Counted from the first letter of the stretch, positions 1 through 7,046 are shown. The stretch is 12,763 nucleotides of DNA from an uncultured Collinsella sp. (GCA_902482615.1 CABTAA010000024.1:1-12763); one strand, 5' to 3'. The notes: generated from the letters alone by a model not told the origin. Numbers and translations are program-made.

Positions 1-108
1 GACGGTTCCAAGCCGCGCGAGGTCCTGTTGGACGAGGAGGGGCTTGCCGCGCTGGAGTCTGTCGACGCCGAGATGGCACGTGAAGATCGTGAGTTTGGAG
101 GATTCTGA
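1..108 (+). CDS. ftsK: FtsK/SpoIIIE DNA translocase, C-terminal end (partial)
   Basis: Only the last 35 codons are in the window; the 5' part lies outside it. The peptide begins DGSKPREVLLDEEGL and ends EDREFGGF. The GSKPREVL string is characteristic of the extreme C-terminus of FtsK/SpoIIIE proteins, just after the gamma winged-helix domain that reads polar DNA motifs. The family pumps chromosomal DNA through the closing division septum. The motor (Walker) domain is not visible, so the call rests on this signature plus context, because in Firmicutes spoIIIE also lies upstream of a RodZ-like gene, pgsA, cinA and recA. Its TGA (106-108) overlaps the ATG of the next gene by one base. Confidence 0.85.
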   Translation, partial: DGSKPREVLLDEEGLAALESVDAEMAREDREFGGF

Positions 109-1619
109 TGGCTGCACGCTTTGGTGACATGCTGCTTGAGCAGCGTCGCCGAATGGGCCTTTCCATTCAGCAAGTCGCCAACACCATCAAAATCAGGCCG
201 CAGATCATCGAGTTTTTCGAGACCGGTAACTTTGCTTCGATGCCGCCGCGCGGCTATGCGCAGGGCATGATTTCGAGCTATGCTCGCTTTTTGGGGCTCA
301 ATCCGCGCGAGGTCGTCAATGCCTACTTTGACGATCTGATGGCATACGAACGCGAGACGTCGCAGCAGGGCGGTCGTTTTCAGGACGCCGCCGGCTACGT
401 CAATTCGCGTTCCTCGGTCGATAACGGGCGCTTCCTGATGGTTCAGGGCGGTCGTTCGACCCGCTATGGACAGCGTCCTCAGCAGGCCGGTTATATTACC
501 GAGACGGGTTCGGGCGAGGAGATTCGCTCACAGCGTGACCGGTTCCGCAGTACGCCGATGCCCGAGGACCGTGCACTTCCCGCTGCCCGAGGCGTGGCGC
601 GTGACCCTCGTGCCGGCTACGGCGACGGCGGCTATTCCGATCGCGGTTACCGTGGTGCCTCTACGGGACGCTCTCGCGGTGGCTATGCGGATGCCGATCC
701 CACGCAGGTGACGCCGCGTCTTCGCTCTCAATCACAGCCGTATGGCCAGCGCTCTTCGGCTCCGCGTTCGGGCCAGCGTGGCTATCAAGGCCGCGGTGAA
801 CTTGCGCCCCGCTCGGGTCAGCGCAGCCTTCAGGGCCAGGGTGGCTATCGCGGCCGTTCCGATAGCAATCGTGGTCGTATGCCTCAGGGAGGCGGCCGCA
901 GCAGTTCCAATCGTGGACGCGGCGGATCACGTACTCCTCAAAACAACGGGCTCGATCCGCGTATCGTCTACGCCGGCATCGGTGCCGTTGCGCTGCTGTT
1001 GATTGTGCTCATCGTGGTGCTTCTGCGCGGCTGCGCATCTTCGGCGCCCGAGAACACGCCCGAGACGCCCACTGCTACCAAGATGACGACCAAGAAGTCT
1101 TCTAAGAAGACCGAAACGGTCGACGAGGACGATGACACCGATGAGGCGACGGATGAGTCGACTGATTCGGACGCTACCAAGACGACGGCCAAGAAGGAAG
1201 AGAACGAGGTCACGAAGGTCAAAGTCTCCGTTGCCAAGGGAAAGACCGCGTGGATTGAGGTCAAGGTTGACGGCAAGTCGGTCTATGGCGCCCAGGCGAC
1301 TGGCCCCTTTGAGCAGGAGTACACGCCCGAGTCTTCGATCGAGATCACTACGTCCAAGCCTTCCGATGTCACCGTTACCAAGAACGGTGAAAAGGTTCGT
1401 TACGATACCAAGACCTCGGGCGTGGCGCGTGTGACGATCACCGTTCCCAAGAAGGAGACGTCTGATTCCGAGAATGGTGAAAGTTCTGATGGTACCGACA
1501 CCACCGATGGTACCGACACCACCGACGGCACCGATGCCCAGTCCACGGATGGCGCCGATACCGCATCTGACGGTCAGACGCCCACCGATTCTACCGACTA
1601 TTCGTACGATAGCTACTAA
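108..1619 (+). CDS. rodZ: RodZ-like membrane-anchored HTH protein with RG-rich linker
   Basis: The 503-residue protein is much longer than E. coli RodZ (337 aa). Residues about 5-75 form a RodZ/YmfM-type helix-turn-helix (LLEQRRRMGLSIQQVANT, then the IKIRPQIIEFFETGNF and GYAQGMISSYARFLGL helices). Residues about 88-283 are a low-complexity linker rich in Arg, Gly, Ser, Gln and Tyr. One transmembrane segment lies at about 286-307 (IVYAGIGAVALLLIVLIVVL), followed by an acidic and Lys/Thr-rich external linker to about 368. A DUF4115-like beta domain spans about 370-447, and the tail is Thr/Asp/Ser-rich. RodZ proteins link the MreB/elongation machinery to the membrane; in cocci and many actinobacteria the role is less clear. 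The start is supported by GGAGGA at 97-102, five bases before the ATG. Whether it acts in elongation here is not shown by the sequence. Confidence 0.85.
   Translation: MAARFGDMLLEQRRRMGLSIQQVANTIKIRPQIIEFFETGNFASMPPRGYAQGMISSYARFLGLNPREVVNAYFDDLMAYERETSQQGGRFQDAAGYVNSRSSVDNGRFLMVQGGRSTRYGQRPQQAGYITETGSGEEIRSQRDRFRSTPMPEDRALPAARGVARDPRAGYGDGGYSDRGYRGASTGRSRGGYADADPTQVTPRLRSQSQPYGQRSSAPRSGQRGYQGRGELAPRSGQRSLQGQGGYRGRSDSNRGRMPQGGGRSSSNRGRGGSRTPQNNGLDPRIVYAGIGAVALLLIVLIVVLLRGCASSAPENTPETPTATKMTTKKSSKKTETVDEDDDTDEATDESTDSDATKTTAKKEENEVTKVKVSVAKGKTAWIEVKVDGKSVYGAQATGPFEQEYTPESSIEITTSKPSDVTVTKNGEKVRYDTKTSGVARVTITVPKKETSDSENGESSDGTDTTDGTDTTDGTDAQSTDGADTASDGQTPTDSTDYSYDSY
1488..1541 (+). repeat. Tandem 18-nt repeats encoding DGTDTT hexapeptides
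   Basis: Two identical 18-nt copies (GATGGTACCGACACCACC at 1488-1505 and 1506-1523) are followed by a degenerate third copy at 1524-1541. They encode DGTDTT, DGTDTT and DGTDAQ (residues 461-478) in the extracytoplasmic tail of the RodZ-like protein. The exact nucleotide identity of the first two copies suggests recent slippage or duplication, so copy number may vary between strains. Confidence 0.9.
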
Positions 1620-1645
1620 GCCGCTCGTACGCGAAAGGAAACATC

Positions 1646-2143
1646 ATGGCCAAAGATTCCAGCTTCGACGTCGTGTCCGAGGTCAACATGCAAGAGGTCG
1701 ACAACGCCTTCCAGCAGACCACGCGCGAGATTTCCCAGCGCTATGACCTTAAGGATTCTGGCGCCACGATCGAGCTTTCGAAGGGCGACAAGCTCTTTAC
1801 GATCAACGCCCCGGCCGACTTTGTCTCCAAACAGATTGTCGACGTGCTGAGCTCCAAGCTCATCAAGCGCGGCATCGACCTCAAGGCTGTCTCGTGGGAT
1901 GCTCCGCAGGCGGCATCGGGCGGCACCGTGCGCGTGCTCGGCCATATCGTCGAGGGTATCGACCAGGCGACCGCCAAGAAGATCAACAAGGACATCAAGG
2001 ATCAAAAGCTCAAGGTCAAGGTGACCATCGAGGCCGACAAGCTGCGTGTTTCCTCTGCTTCGAAGGACGCATTGCAGACCGTGATCCAGTTCCTGCGCGA
2101 CCAGGACTACGGCCAGCCGCTGCAGTTCACCAACTACCGCTAA
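1646..2143 (+). CDS. yajQ: YajQ family nucleotide-binding protein (DUF520)
   Basis: The 165-residue product has the family's normal length (about 160-165). It opens with the YajQ hallmark SFDVVSEVNMQEVDNAFQQ, followed by REISQRYDLKDS. The C-terminal part contains AKKINKDIKDQKLKVKV and ends in QFTNYR, also typical. The fold is two ferredoxin-like halves. Family members bind nucleic acid or nucleotides, and some bind c-di-GMP and act as transcriptional co-regulators, but the role in this lineage is unknown. The AAAGGA at 1634-1639 lies six bases before the ATG. The 26-bp gap from rodZ places it in the same operon. Confidence 0.95.
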   Translation: MAKDSSFDVVSEVNMQEVDNAFQQTTREISQRYDLKDSGATIELSKGDKLFTINAPADFVSKQIVDVLSSKLIKRGIDLKAVSWDAPQAASGGTVRVLGHIVEGIDQATAKKINKDIKDQKLKVKVTIEADKLRVSSASKDALQTVIQFLRDQDYGQPLQFTNYR

Positions 2144-2170
2144 TATCAATCGAAAGGACTGCTCTCCAAC

Positions 2171-3520
2171 ATGGATACACCGTTGGGCTCCGTGCTCTAC
2201 ATCACCCTCGGGTGCGCTAAGAACGAGGTTGACACCGACCGCATGCGTTCTCTTTTGACCGCCGCGGGCTACGAGGAGGCATTCGACCCGCAGGATGCCG
2301 ATATCGCCATCGTCAATACTTGCTCGTTCCTCGCCTCCGCAACGTCCGAGAGCATCGAGACCACGCTCGAGCTCGCCAACGAGGTTCAGGACGGCGTTCG
2401 TTCTTGCCCCATCGTCATGTGCGGCTGCGTGCCGTCGCGCTATGGCGATGACCTGCCTGACGAGCTGCCCGAGGTCGCTGCCTTTGTGAAGGCCGACGAG
2501 GAAGATGGCATCGTGGCGGTCATCGATGGCGTGCTGGGTGTCGAGCGTGAGATTGCAGCCTATATCCCGCAGGTCAAACGTACCGTCGAGGGTGCTGTCG
2601 CCTACGTCAAGATTTCCGATGGCTGCAACCGCTTCTGCAGCTTCTGCATGATTCCCTACATCCGCGGCCGCTATCATTCGCGCAATGCCGAGAGCATCAT
2701 CTCCGAGGTGCGCGACCTGGTTGCCGGCGGTGTGCGCGAGATCGTGCTGATCGGCCAGGACACGGGCATCTGGGGTACCGACTTTGCCGACGAGGACGTC
2801 GCCGATGGCTCGCCGCGCAATCTGGCGCAGCTGCTGCGTGCCGTCGCCGAGGCCGTGCGCCCGCACAACGTCTGGGTCCGCGTGCTCTATCTGCAGCCCG
2901 AGGGCATGACTGACGAACTCATCGAGACGATTCGCGATACGCCCGAGGTGCTGCCCTATATCGATATCCCCGTGCAGCACTGCGACGCGCGCATTCTCAA
3001 GGCCATGCGTCGCTCCGGTTCGCGCCAGGAGCTCGAGGAACTGTTCCGCGACCTTCGCGAGCGCATCCCCGGCATCGTGATTCGTTCCACGGCCATGGTC
3101 GGCTTCCCGACCGAGACCGACGACGAGTTCCGCGATCTTATCGACTTTATGGACACCGTCGGCTTTGACTACACGAGTGTCTTTGCCTACTCGCAGGAGG
3201 AGGGCAGCCTGGCCGCTAAGATGGAGGGTCAGGTCGACGAAGAAGTCAAGCTCGAGCGCGCCCAGGAGGCCATGGACCTGGCCGAGTCGCTCGGTTTTGC
3301 CGCCACTGCCGCACATGTGGGCGAGCGCGCCCAGGTGATCGTCGACGGTATCGAAGAGACCGAGGATGGCGCCGAGCTGATCGGCCATGCCTGGTTCCAG
3401 GCGCCCGATTCCGATGGCGCGGTGCATCTGGACGCCAGCGAGGCGTCCGTGGGCGATATTCTGACCGTCGAGTTTACCGATAGCTTCTGCTATGAGCTTA
3501 TCGGTCATGTTGTGGAGTAG
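2171..3520 (+). CDS. rimO: Ribosomal protein S12 methylthiotransferase RimO
   Basis: The 449-residue radical-SAM enzyme adds a methylthio group to the conserved Asp of ribosomal protein S12. The N-terminal UPF0004 domain supplies three cluster cysteines: C15 (TLGCAKNEVDT), C51 (VNTCSFL) and C86 (CGCVPSRYG). The radical-SAM motif CNRFCSFC gives C152, C156 and C159. A TRAM-like domain closes the protein (about residues 385-449). LGCAKNEVD and IPYIRGRYHSR favour RimO over MiaB; a clear MiaB is encoded further downstream. The start is the only Met in register near the N-terminal motif. The AAAGGA at 2153-2158 is 12 bases away, rather far, so the start is slightly uncertain. The gap from yajQ is 27 bp. 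Confidence 0.95.
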   Translation: MDTPLGSVLYITLGCAKNEVDTDRMRSLLTAAGYEEAFDPQDADIAIVNTCSFLASATSESIETTLELANEVQDGVRSCPIVMCGCVPSRYGDDLPDELPEVAAFVKADEEDGIVAVIDGVLGVEREIAAYIPQVKRTVEGAVAYVKISDGCNRFCSFCMIPYIRGRYHSRNAESIISEVRDLVAGGVREIVLIGQDTGIWGTDFADEDVADGSPRNLAQLLRAVAEAVRPHNVWVRVLYLQPEGMTDELIETIRDTPEVLPYIDIPVQHCDARILKAMRRSGSRQELEELFRDLRERIPGIVIRSTAMVGFPTETDDEFRDLIDFMDTVGFDYTSVFAYSQEEGSLAAKMEGQVDEEVKLERAQEAMDLAESLGFAATAAHVGERAQVIVDGIEETEDGAELIGHAWFQAPDSDGAVHLDASEASVGDILTVEFTDSFCYELIGHVVE

Positions 3521-3529
3521 GAGAGCGTC

Positions 3530-4168
3530 GTGGCTAACGAGAGCAATAAGGAACTGACGAGTGTCTGGACGCCCGCCAACATCGTGACGTGCGTTCGCAT
3601 CGTCTTTATCCCGGTGTTCATGATCGTGTCGGCGCTTTCTCACACGAGTGTTGCCGGTACGGATTGGAGCACCTTCGACGGCCCGCTCGCCGCCGCTGCC
3701 TTCATTCTGTATGTGATCCTGTCGTGCACCGATAAGGTCGACGGTTATCTGGCGCGTTCGCGCAACGAGATCACCGACTTCGGTAAATTCTTGGACCCCA
3801 TCGCCGATAAGCTGCTCGTGTTCTCGGCCCTGCTGCTGTTCTTGGATTTTGGCGCGGTGACCGTGTGGTCCGTGTTCATTATCCTGTTCCGCGAGCTGCT
3901 GGTGAGCCCCCTTCGCATGGTCGCGAGTGCGGCCGGTGTGGTCGTTGCGGCCGATAAGCTCGGCAAGTACAAGACGGCAACCACGATGGTCTCCATTTGC
4001 GGTTACCTGTGCGTTTTTGCTATGGCCGGCTTGCACCTTGGCCCGGTGGCGCTGACGCTCGGCATCTACTCGGTGTCGCGCTTCCTGTATGCCGTTGCCG
4101 TTGTCCTGACCGTTATCTCGGGCGCCCAGTACTTCTGGAACTGCCGCAAGATCGTCTTTTCGGTCTAG
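3530..4168 (+). CDS. pgsA: CDP-diacylglycerol-glycerol-3-phosphate 3-phosphatidyltransferase
   Basis: This 212-residue integral membrane enzyme makes phosphatidylglycerophosphate from CDP-diacylglycerol and glycerol-3-phosphate, the committed step to phosphatidylglycerol and cardiolipin. The full CDP-alcohol phosphotransferase signature is present: D68, D71, G72, A75, R76, G85, D89 and D93 in DxxDGxxARx8Gx3Dx3D spacing. Several hydrophobic helices follow, and residues 12-25 (VWTPANIVTCVRIV) are the usual amphipathic entry. The start is GTG at 3530; purines (AGGAGAG) overlapping the rimO stop give the ribosome site. The gap to rimO is 9 bp. The acceptor could in principle be inositol phosphate, as in some actinobacteria, but the position next to cinA/recA favours pgsA. 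Confidence 0.93.
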   Translation: MANESNKELTSVWTPANIVTCVRIVFIPVFMIVSALSHTSVAGTDWSTFDGPLAAAAFILYVILSCTDKVDGYLARSRNEITDFGKFLDPIADKLLVFSALLLFLDFGAVTVWSVFIILFRELLVSPLRMVASAAGVVVAADKLGKYKTATTMVSICGYLCVFAMAGLHLGPVALTLGIYSVSRFLYAVAVVLTVISGAQYFWNCRKIVFSV

Positions 4169-4174
4169 GTCCTG

Positions 4175-4711
4175 GTGGGTATGACGGACTCTTTTGAGCA
4201 GATTTCCGCACATAACGAGGAGCTGGCGCGCGATATTGTCGAGCGTGCGAGCGCTCGGGGCGTGACGGTTTCGACGGCTGAGTCGCTGACGGCGGGTATG
4301 ATCGCCTCGACGATTGCGGATATCCCGGGCGCCTCGGCGGCGCTGCGTGGCGGTGCGGTGACCTACTGCGATGAGATCAAGCATCGCGTTCTGGGTGTTG
4401 AGCAGGAGACGCTCGACCGCTATACCGCGGTGTCGTATCAGACCGCGCGCGAGATGGCGGTGGGTTCGCTGGAGCTGTACCAGAGCGATATTGCAGTGAG
4501 CGCAACGGGTTATGCCGGCCCCGGCGGTGGCACTGAGGACGATCCGGCTGGCACTTTCTATATTGGCTGGGCGTATCGTTCCGCCGATGGGGGCGTGCCG
4601 GTCGTGGACTCTGTGCGCTGCCACTATGAGGGCGACCGTTCGTGTGTTCGTGCCCATGCGGTCGCAGAGGCATTGGGACGCATTGCCCTTGTGCTCAACT
4701 CTATGGAATAG
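4175..4711 (+). CDS. pncC: CinA C-terminal domain protein / NMN deamidase PncC
   Basis: The 178-residue protein is the stand-alone CinA C-terminal domain. It hydrolyses the amide of nicotinamide mononucleotide to nicotinic acid mononucleotide, salvaging NAD breakdown products. Visible family motifs are STAESLTAGMIAS, the GGAVTYCDEIKHRVLGV stretch with the conserved Tyr and Lys, and ATGYAGPGGGTEDDPAGT. The N-terminal molybdopterin-binding-like (MoCF) domain of full-length CinA (about 410 aa) is absent and is not encoded just upstream. The start is ambiguous between GTG 4175 and ATG 4181; neither has a well-spaced Shine-Dalgarno. The gap after pgsA is only 6 bp, so coupling is likely. It is the last gene of the first operon. 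Confidence 0.9.
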   Translation: MGMTDSFEQISAHNEELARDIVERASARGVTVSTAESLTAGMIASTIADIPGASAALRGGAVTYCDEIKHRVLGVEQETLDRYTAVSYQTAREMAVGSLELYQSDIAVSATGYAGPGGGTEDDPAGTFYIGWAYRSADGGVPVVDSVRCHYEGDRSCVRAHAVAEALGRIALVLNSME

Positions 4712-4718
4712 ACGTGTT

Positions 4719-4742
4719 TTAAGGGGCCTCTGGGCCCCTTAA
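4719..4742 (+). terminator. Intrinsic terminator after pncC
   Basis: A perfect inverted repeat, TTAAGGGGCC and GGCCCCTTAA, has a 4-nt loop (TCTG) and begins 8 bases after the pncC stop. The stem is GC-rich with A on the left and T on the right arm. The following T-run is poor (TT then GTGG), so it may act by the stem's own A/U ends or be partly leaky. It separates the ftsK-pncC unit from recA. Confidence 0.75.
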
Positions 4743-4909
4743 TTGTGGAGATAGGGACCTTAGGCTCATTTGGCGTTTGCGCTGGTTGTAGACGTATCCT
4801 TGCCTTCCTTGCTCTTATTTGTTCCTTTGTGGTCAAGCATTTGGTCAGTGTTTGGTCGGCGTTTGGTTGGGTTTTGGAAAGACTGCCTGTATATGATTGG
4901 GCTGAACGG
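4743..4909 (+). other. recA upstream intergenic region
   Basis: This stretch lies between the terminator and the recA promoter. It is T/G-rich, lower in GC than its neighbours and has no convincing gene: a 69-codon frame here lacks a ribosome site, shows no family features and runs through the promoter. Its notable content is the 11-bp phased repeat array listed separately. Confidence 0.6.
4840..4878 (+). repeat. Helically phased TTTGG direct repeats upstream of recA
   Basis: TTTGGT occurs at 4840, 4851 and 4862, and TTTGGA at 4873, giving exact 11-bp steps. A related TGTGGT is at 4828. Eleven base pairs is close to one helical turn, so the copies face the same side of the DNA. The array ends about 32 bp upstream of the -35 box, a position suitable for an activator or DNA-bending protein. 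No known regulator is assigned. Confidence 0.7.
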
Positions 4910-4938
4910 TTGACCACGAACAGCCGTTCGTTTATTAT
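4910..4938 (+). promoter_or_regulatory. recA promoter (-35/-10)
   Basis: TTGACC at 4910-4915 and TATTAT at 4933-4938 are separated by exactly 17 bp, matching the housekeeping sigma consensus at 5/6 positions in each hexamer. A start near A4945 would give a leader of about 24 nt, with the AAGAGGAGGG ribosome site at 4953-4962. Confidence 0.85.
4917..4930. promoter_or_regulatory. SOS box (LexA operator)
   Basis: CGAACAGCCGTTCG has perfect 5-bp inverted arms around a 4-bp spacer, matching the Gram-positive LexA/DinR consensus CGAAC-N4-GTTCG. It lies wholly within the spacer between the recA -35 and -10 elements, so bound LexA would block RNA polymerase directly. LexA itself is not in this window. 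Confidence 0.9.
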
Positions 4939-4968
4939 CGATGCAGGTTGTTAAGAGGAGGGCTATTC

Positions 4969-6117
4969 ATGGCCAAGAATTCAGGTCCCGTACGTACCGT
5001 TCATGCTCGCACGACGGGTAAAGAGCGCGATGAGATGATCGCCACCACCAAGTCCGAGATCGAGAAGAAATTCGGCCAGGGTTCCATCATGAGGTACGGC
5101 GACGGTGGTCCTGAGCTCGAGGTCGAGGCCATTCCCACGGGTGCTCTGGCACTCGATGCCGCGCTGGGTATCGGCGGCGTGCCGCGCGGCCGTATCGTCG
5201 AGATTTACGGTCCTGAGTCCTCCGGTAAGACGACGCTTTCGCTCGAGATCCTGGCCGAGGCCCAGGCAATGGGTGGCGTTGTGGCATTTATCGATGCCGA
5301 GCACGCGCTCGATCCCACGTATGCCGCGCGCATCGGCGTGGATATCGACGAGGTACTGATTTCCCAGCCCGATACGGGTGAGCAGGCGCTCGAGATCGTT
5401 GACATGCTCGTGCGTTCCGGCGCCATCGATGCCATCGTCGTTGACTCCGTCGCTGCGCTGACCCCGCGTGCCGAGATCGAGGGAGAAATCGGCGACACTA
5501 CGGTCGGTCTTCAGGCTCGCCTGATGAGCCAGGCGCTCCGCAAGCTCGCCGGCTCGCTGTCCAAGTCCAACACGACGTGCATCTTCATTAACCAGCTGCG
5601 TGAGAAGATCGGTGTCATGTTCGGCAACCCCGAGACCACGACGGGCGGCCGCGCCCTTAAGTTCTTCTCTTCGGTGCGTATCGACATTCGCCGCATCGAC
5701 AGCATTAAGCTTAAGGACGAGGTTATCGGTAACCGCGTGCGCGCCAAGGTCGTTAAGAACAAGGTGGCAGCTCCGTTCCGTTCTGCTGAGTTCGACATCA
5801 TGTACGGTACGGGCATCTCTAAGGAGGGCTCGATTCTGGACATGGCTGTCGAGTGCGGCATTTGCAAGAAGATGGGCTCCTGGTTTGCCTATGGCGAGGA
5901 TAAGCTCGGCAACGGTCGCGAGGCCGCCAAGGCGTTCCTGCGCGAACACCCCGATTGTGCCGACGAGATTGAGCATAAGGTCCGCCTTGCCTGTGGACTT
6001 GAGTTTGATGACGATGCTCCGTCCGAGGTCGAGCTGACCGATCAGCCTGCGCCTGAGGAGTTTGACGAGCTTTACGCCATCGATGGTTCCGCCATGCTCG
6101 ATGATGACGACGAGTAG
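4969..6117 (+). CDS. recA: Recombinase RecA
   Basis: The 382-residue RecA forms the ATP-dependent strand-exchange filament on single-stranded DNA and triggers LexA self-cleavage. Walker A is GPESSGKTT (residues 81-89). Walker B is the IDAIVVDSVAAL stretch, and EGEIGDTTVGLQARLMSQALRK and FINQLREKIGVMFG are the loop L1/L2 region. Compared with E. coli RecA (352 aa) the N-terminus is about 15 residues longer and the C-terminal tail is long and strongly acidic (ends LDDDDE). ATG 4969 is chosen over an upstream TTG at 4948: AAGAGGAGGG sits six bases before it, and the TTG lies at the expected transcript start without a ribosome site. It is regulated by the SOS box in its promoter. Confidence 0.98.
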   Translation: MAKNSGPVRTVHARTTGKERDEMIATTKSEIEKKFGQGSIMRYGDGGPELEVEAIPTGALALDAALGIGGVPRGRIVEIYGPESSGKTTLSLEILAEAQAMGGVVAFIDAEHALDPTYAARIGVDIDEVLISQPDTGEQALEIVDMLVRSGAIDAIVVDSVAALTPRAEIEGEIGDTTVGLQARLMSQALRKLAGSLSKSNTTCIFINQLREKIGVMFGNPETTTGGRALKFFSSVRIDIRRIDSIKLKDEVIGNRVRAKVVKNKVAAPFRSAEFDIMYGTGISKEGSILDMAVECGICKKMGSWFAYGEDKLGNGREAAKAFLREHPDCADEIEHKVRLACGLEFDDDAPSEVELTDQPAPEEFDELYAIDGSAMLDDDDE

Positions 6118-6128
6118 CGGTTACGCTC

Positions 6129-6821
6129 ATGTCTTATACGGTGACCGAGGCCACGGCCGTCTTTCCCGATAAGAAGGCGGCTTCCTCGTTCTCGAGCGGG
6201 TATGCGTCCAAAAAGCCTTGCGCACATATCGATTGTGAGCTTGAGGGCGGTTTTGAGCGGTCCATTTGGATTCCCGTGCGGGTCGCGCGGCTGTATGTCA
6301 AAAACCGCCCCGATCTTCCCTGTGAATGGGACAACTTTCGTGAGGCGGTGCAGCTCATCGAGCGTAAATGTGCACTTACCATGGTGACCGAGATGCTATC
6401 GCGCCGCGACCATGCGACGGGTGAGGTCCGTGACAAGCTGGCTCGCTACGGCTTTCACCAGCCCGCGATCGATTTCGCCGTCGAGCGCGCCACCGAGTAT
6501 CACTTTTTAGACGAGAGCCGCTTTTGCTCGTACTTTATCGAGGAGCGCAAGCGGCGCGGTTGGGGACAGCGCAAAATCGAGACAGAGCTCAAGCGCCGTC
6601 ATGTTGTGCTCGATGACATTCCCGGTTATCCCGAGGATTATTTTGCCGTCGAAGACGATTTGGCGCGTGCGTCAGCCCTGCTCGCCAAGCGGCGCGTTCC
6701 AGAGACGCGCGGATTCGAAAAACTGGTTCGGTTTTTGATGGGCAAGGGCTTCTCGTATCACATCGCCGCCGATGCCGTTAAGGCACGTCTCGATGCCGAA
6801 CGCGAGGAATGTGCGGTTTAG
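6129..6821 (+). CDS. recX: RecA regulatory protein RecX
   Basis: The 230-residue protein belongs to the RecX family of small, basic, helical-repeat proteins that bind in the RecA filament groove and modulate its activity. RecX features begin near residue 75: ALTMVTEMLSRRDHATGEVRDKL, then YHFLDESRFCSYFIEERKRRGWGQRKIETELKRR, a typical RecX block. The first 70 or so residues are an extension not typical of short RecX proteins. It lies 11 bp after recA, the classical partner arrangement, and should share the SOS promoter. No good Shine-Dalgarno precedes the ATG, so translation is probably weak or coupled to recA, consistent with RecX usually being much scarcer than RecA. Confidence 0.93.
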   Translation: MSYTVTEATAVFPDKKAASSFSSGYASKKPCAHIDCELEGGFERSIWIPVRVARLYVKNRPDLPCEWDNFREAVQLIERKCALTMVTEMLSRRDHATGEVRDKLARYGFHQPAIDFAVERATEYHFLDESRFCSYFIEERKRRGWGQRKIETELKRRHVVLDDIPGYPEDYFAVEDDLARASALLAKRRVPETRGFEKLVRFLMGKGFSYHIAADAVKARLDAEREECAV

Positions 6822-6835
6822 GCGTATGCGTTTTG

Positions 6836-6885
6836 TGGCCCTGCCGTTCACCGCGTTTTAGCCGCCGTGCCGGGGCCATTTATTT
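6836..6885 (+). terminator. Probable terminator after recX
   Basis: TGGCCCTG (6836-6843) can pair with CGGGGCCA (6871-6878) as an 8-bp stem with one G-U pair, followed by TTTATTT. The loop of about 27 nt is long and could hold further pairing. Position, GC-rich stem and T-tract support termination of recA-recX, but efficiency is uncertain. Confidence 0.55.
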
Positions 6886-6912
6886 GACAGTTGTTGTGGT
6901 TCAACGTACGAT
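6884..6912 (+). promoter_or_regulatory. rny operon promoter
   Basis: TTGACA at 6884-6889 is a perfect -35 box. TACGAT at 6907-6912 follows after exactly 17 bp and is a good -10. The -35 overlaps the last bases of the recX terminator T-tract. A start near 6919 gives a leader of about 160 nt before rny. Confidence 0.8.
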
Positions 6913-6941
6913 AAACACTGTCATTTGCTTTGTGATATGTG

Positions 6942-6956
6942 CTCATCTGTGATGAG
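6942..6956 (+). promoter_or_regulatory. Small inverted repeat in rny leader
   Basis: CTCATC and GATGAG form a 6-bp perfect inverted repeat around a TGT loop, followed by TTTGTTTAT. The stem is short and AT-containing. It may be a weak leader hairpin or chance. Confidence 0.35.
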
Positions 6957-7017
6957 TTTGTTTATATGTTTATCTGTATCCGACCCGCATAAGCTGCGCC
7001 CATATTACTCAAATGTC

Positions 7018-7046
7018 GCGAGCCGTTCGTAAGGACGGTTCGCTTT
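7018..7046 (+). promoter_or_regulatory. GTAA-capped hairpin in the rny leader
   Basis: GCGAGCCGTTC (7018-7028) pairs with GGACGGTTCGC (7033-7043) over 11 bp including two G-U pairs, capped by GTAA, a GNRA-type tetraloop. TTTGTTGTG follows. It sits between the promoter and the rny ribosome site (AGGAG 7069-7073). It could be an attenuator or terminator, or an RNA stability or cleavage element; the sequence alone does not decide. Confidence 0.6.

Noticed and set aside
1616..4657. A 1013-codon open frame on the minus strand
   Set aside because: It is the codon-aligned antisense of yajQ, rimO, pgsA and pncC, all in the same forward frame. It stays open because those genes lack TTA, CTA and TCA codons. 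The predicted protein is His/Arg/Gln-rich with no domain, and the forward genes are certain.
4745..4954. Small 69-codon frame upstream of recA
   Set aside because: No Shine-Dalgarno, no recognisable features, and it overlaps the phased repeats, promoter and SOS box.
4948..4968. N-terminal extension of RecA from a TTG codon
   Set aside because: The TTG lies at the predicted transcript start with no ribosome site. The strong AAGAGGAGGG serves ATG 4969.
4981..5976. A 331-codon open frame antisense to recA
   Set aside because: Same antisense codon-bias effect over a certain recA gene.
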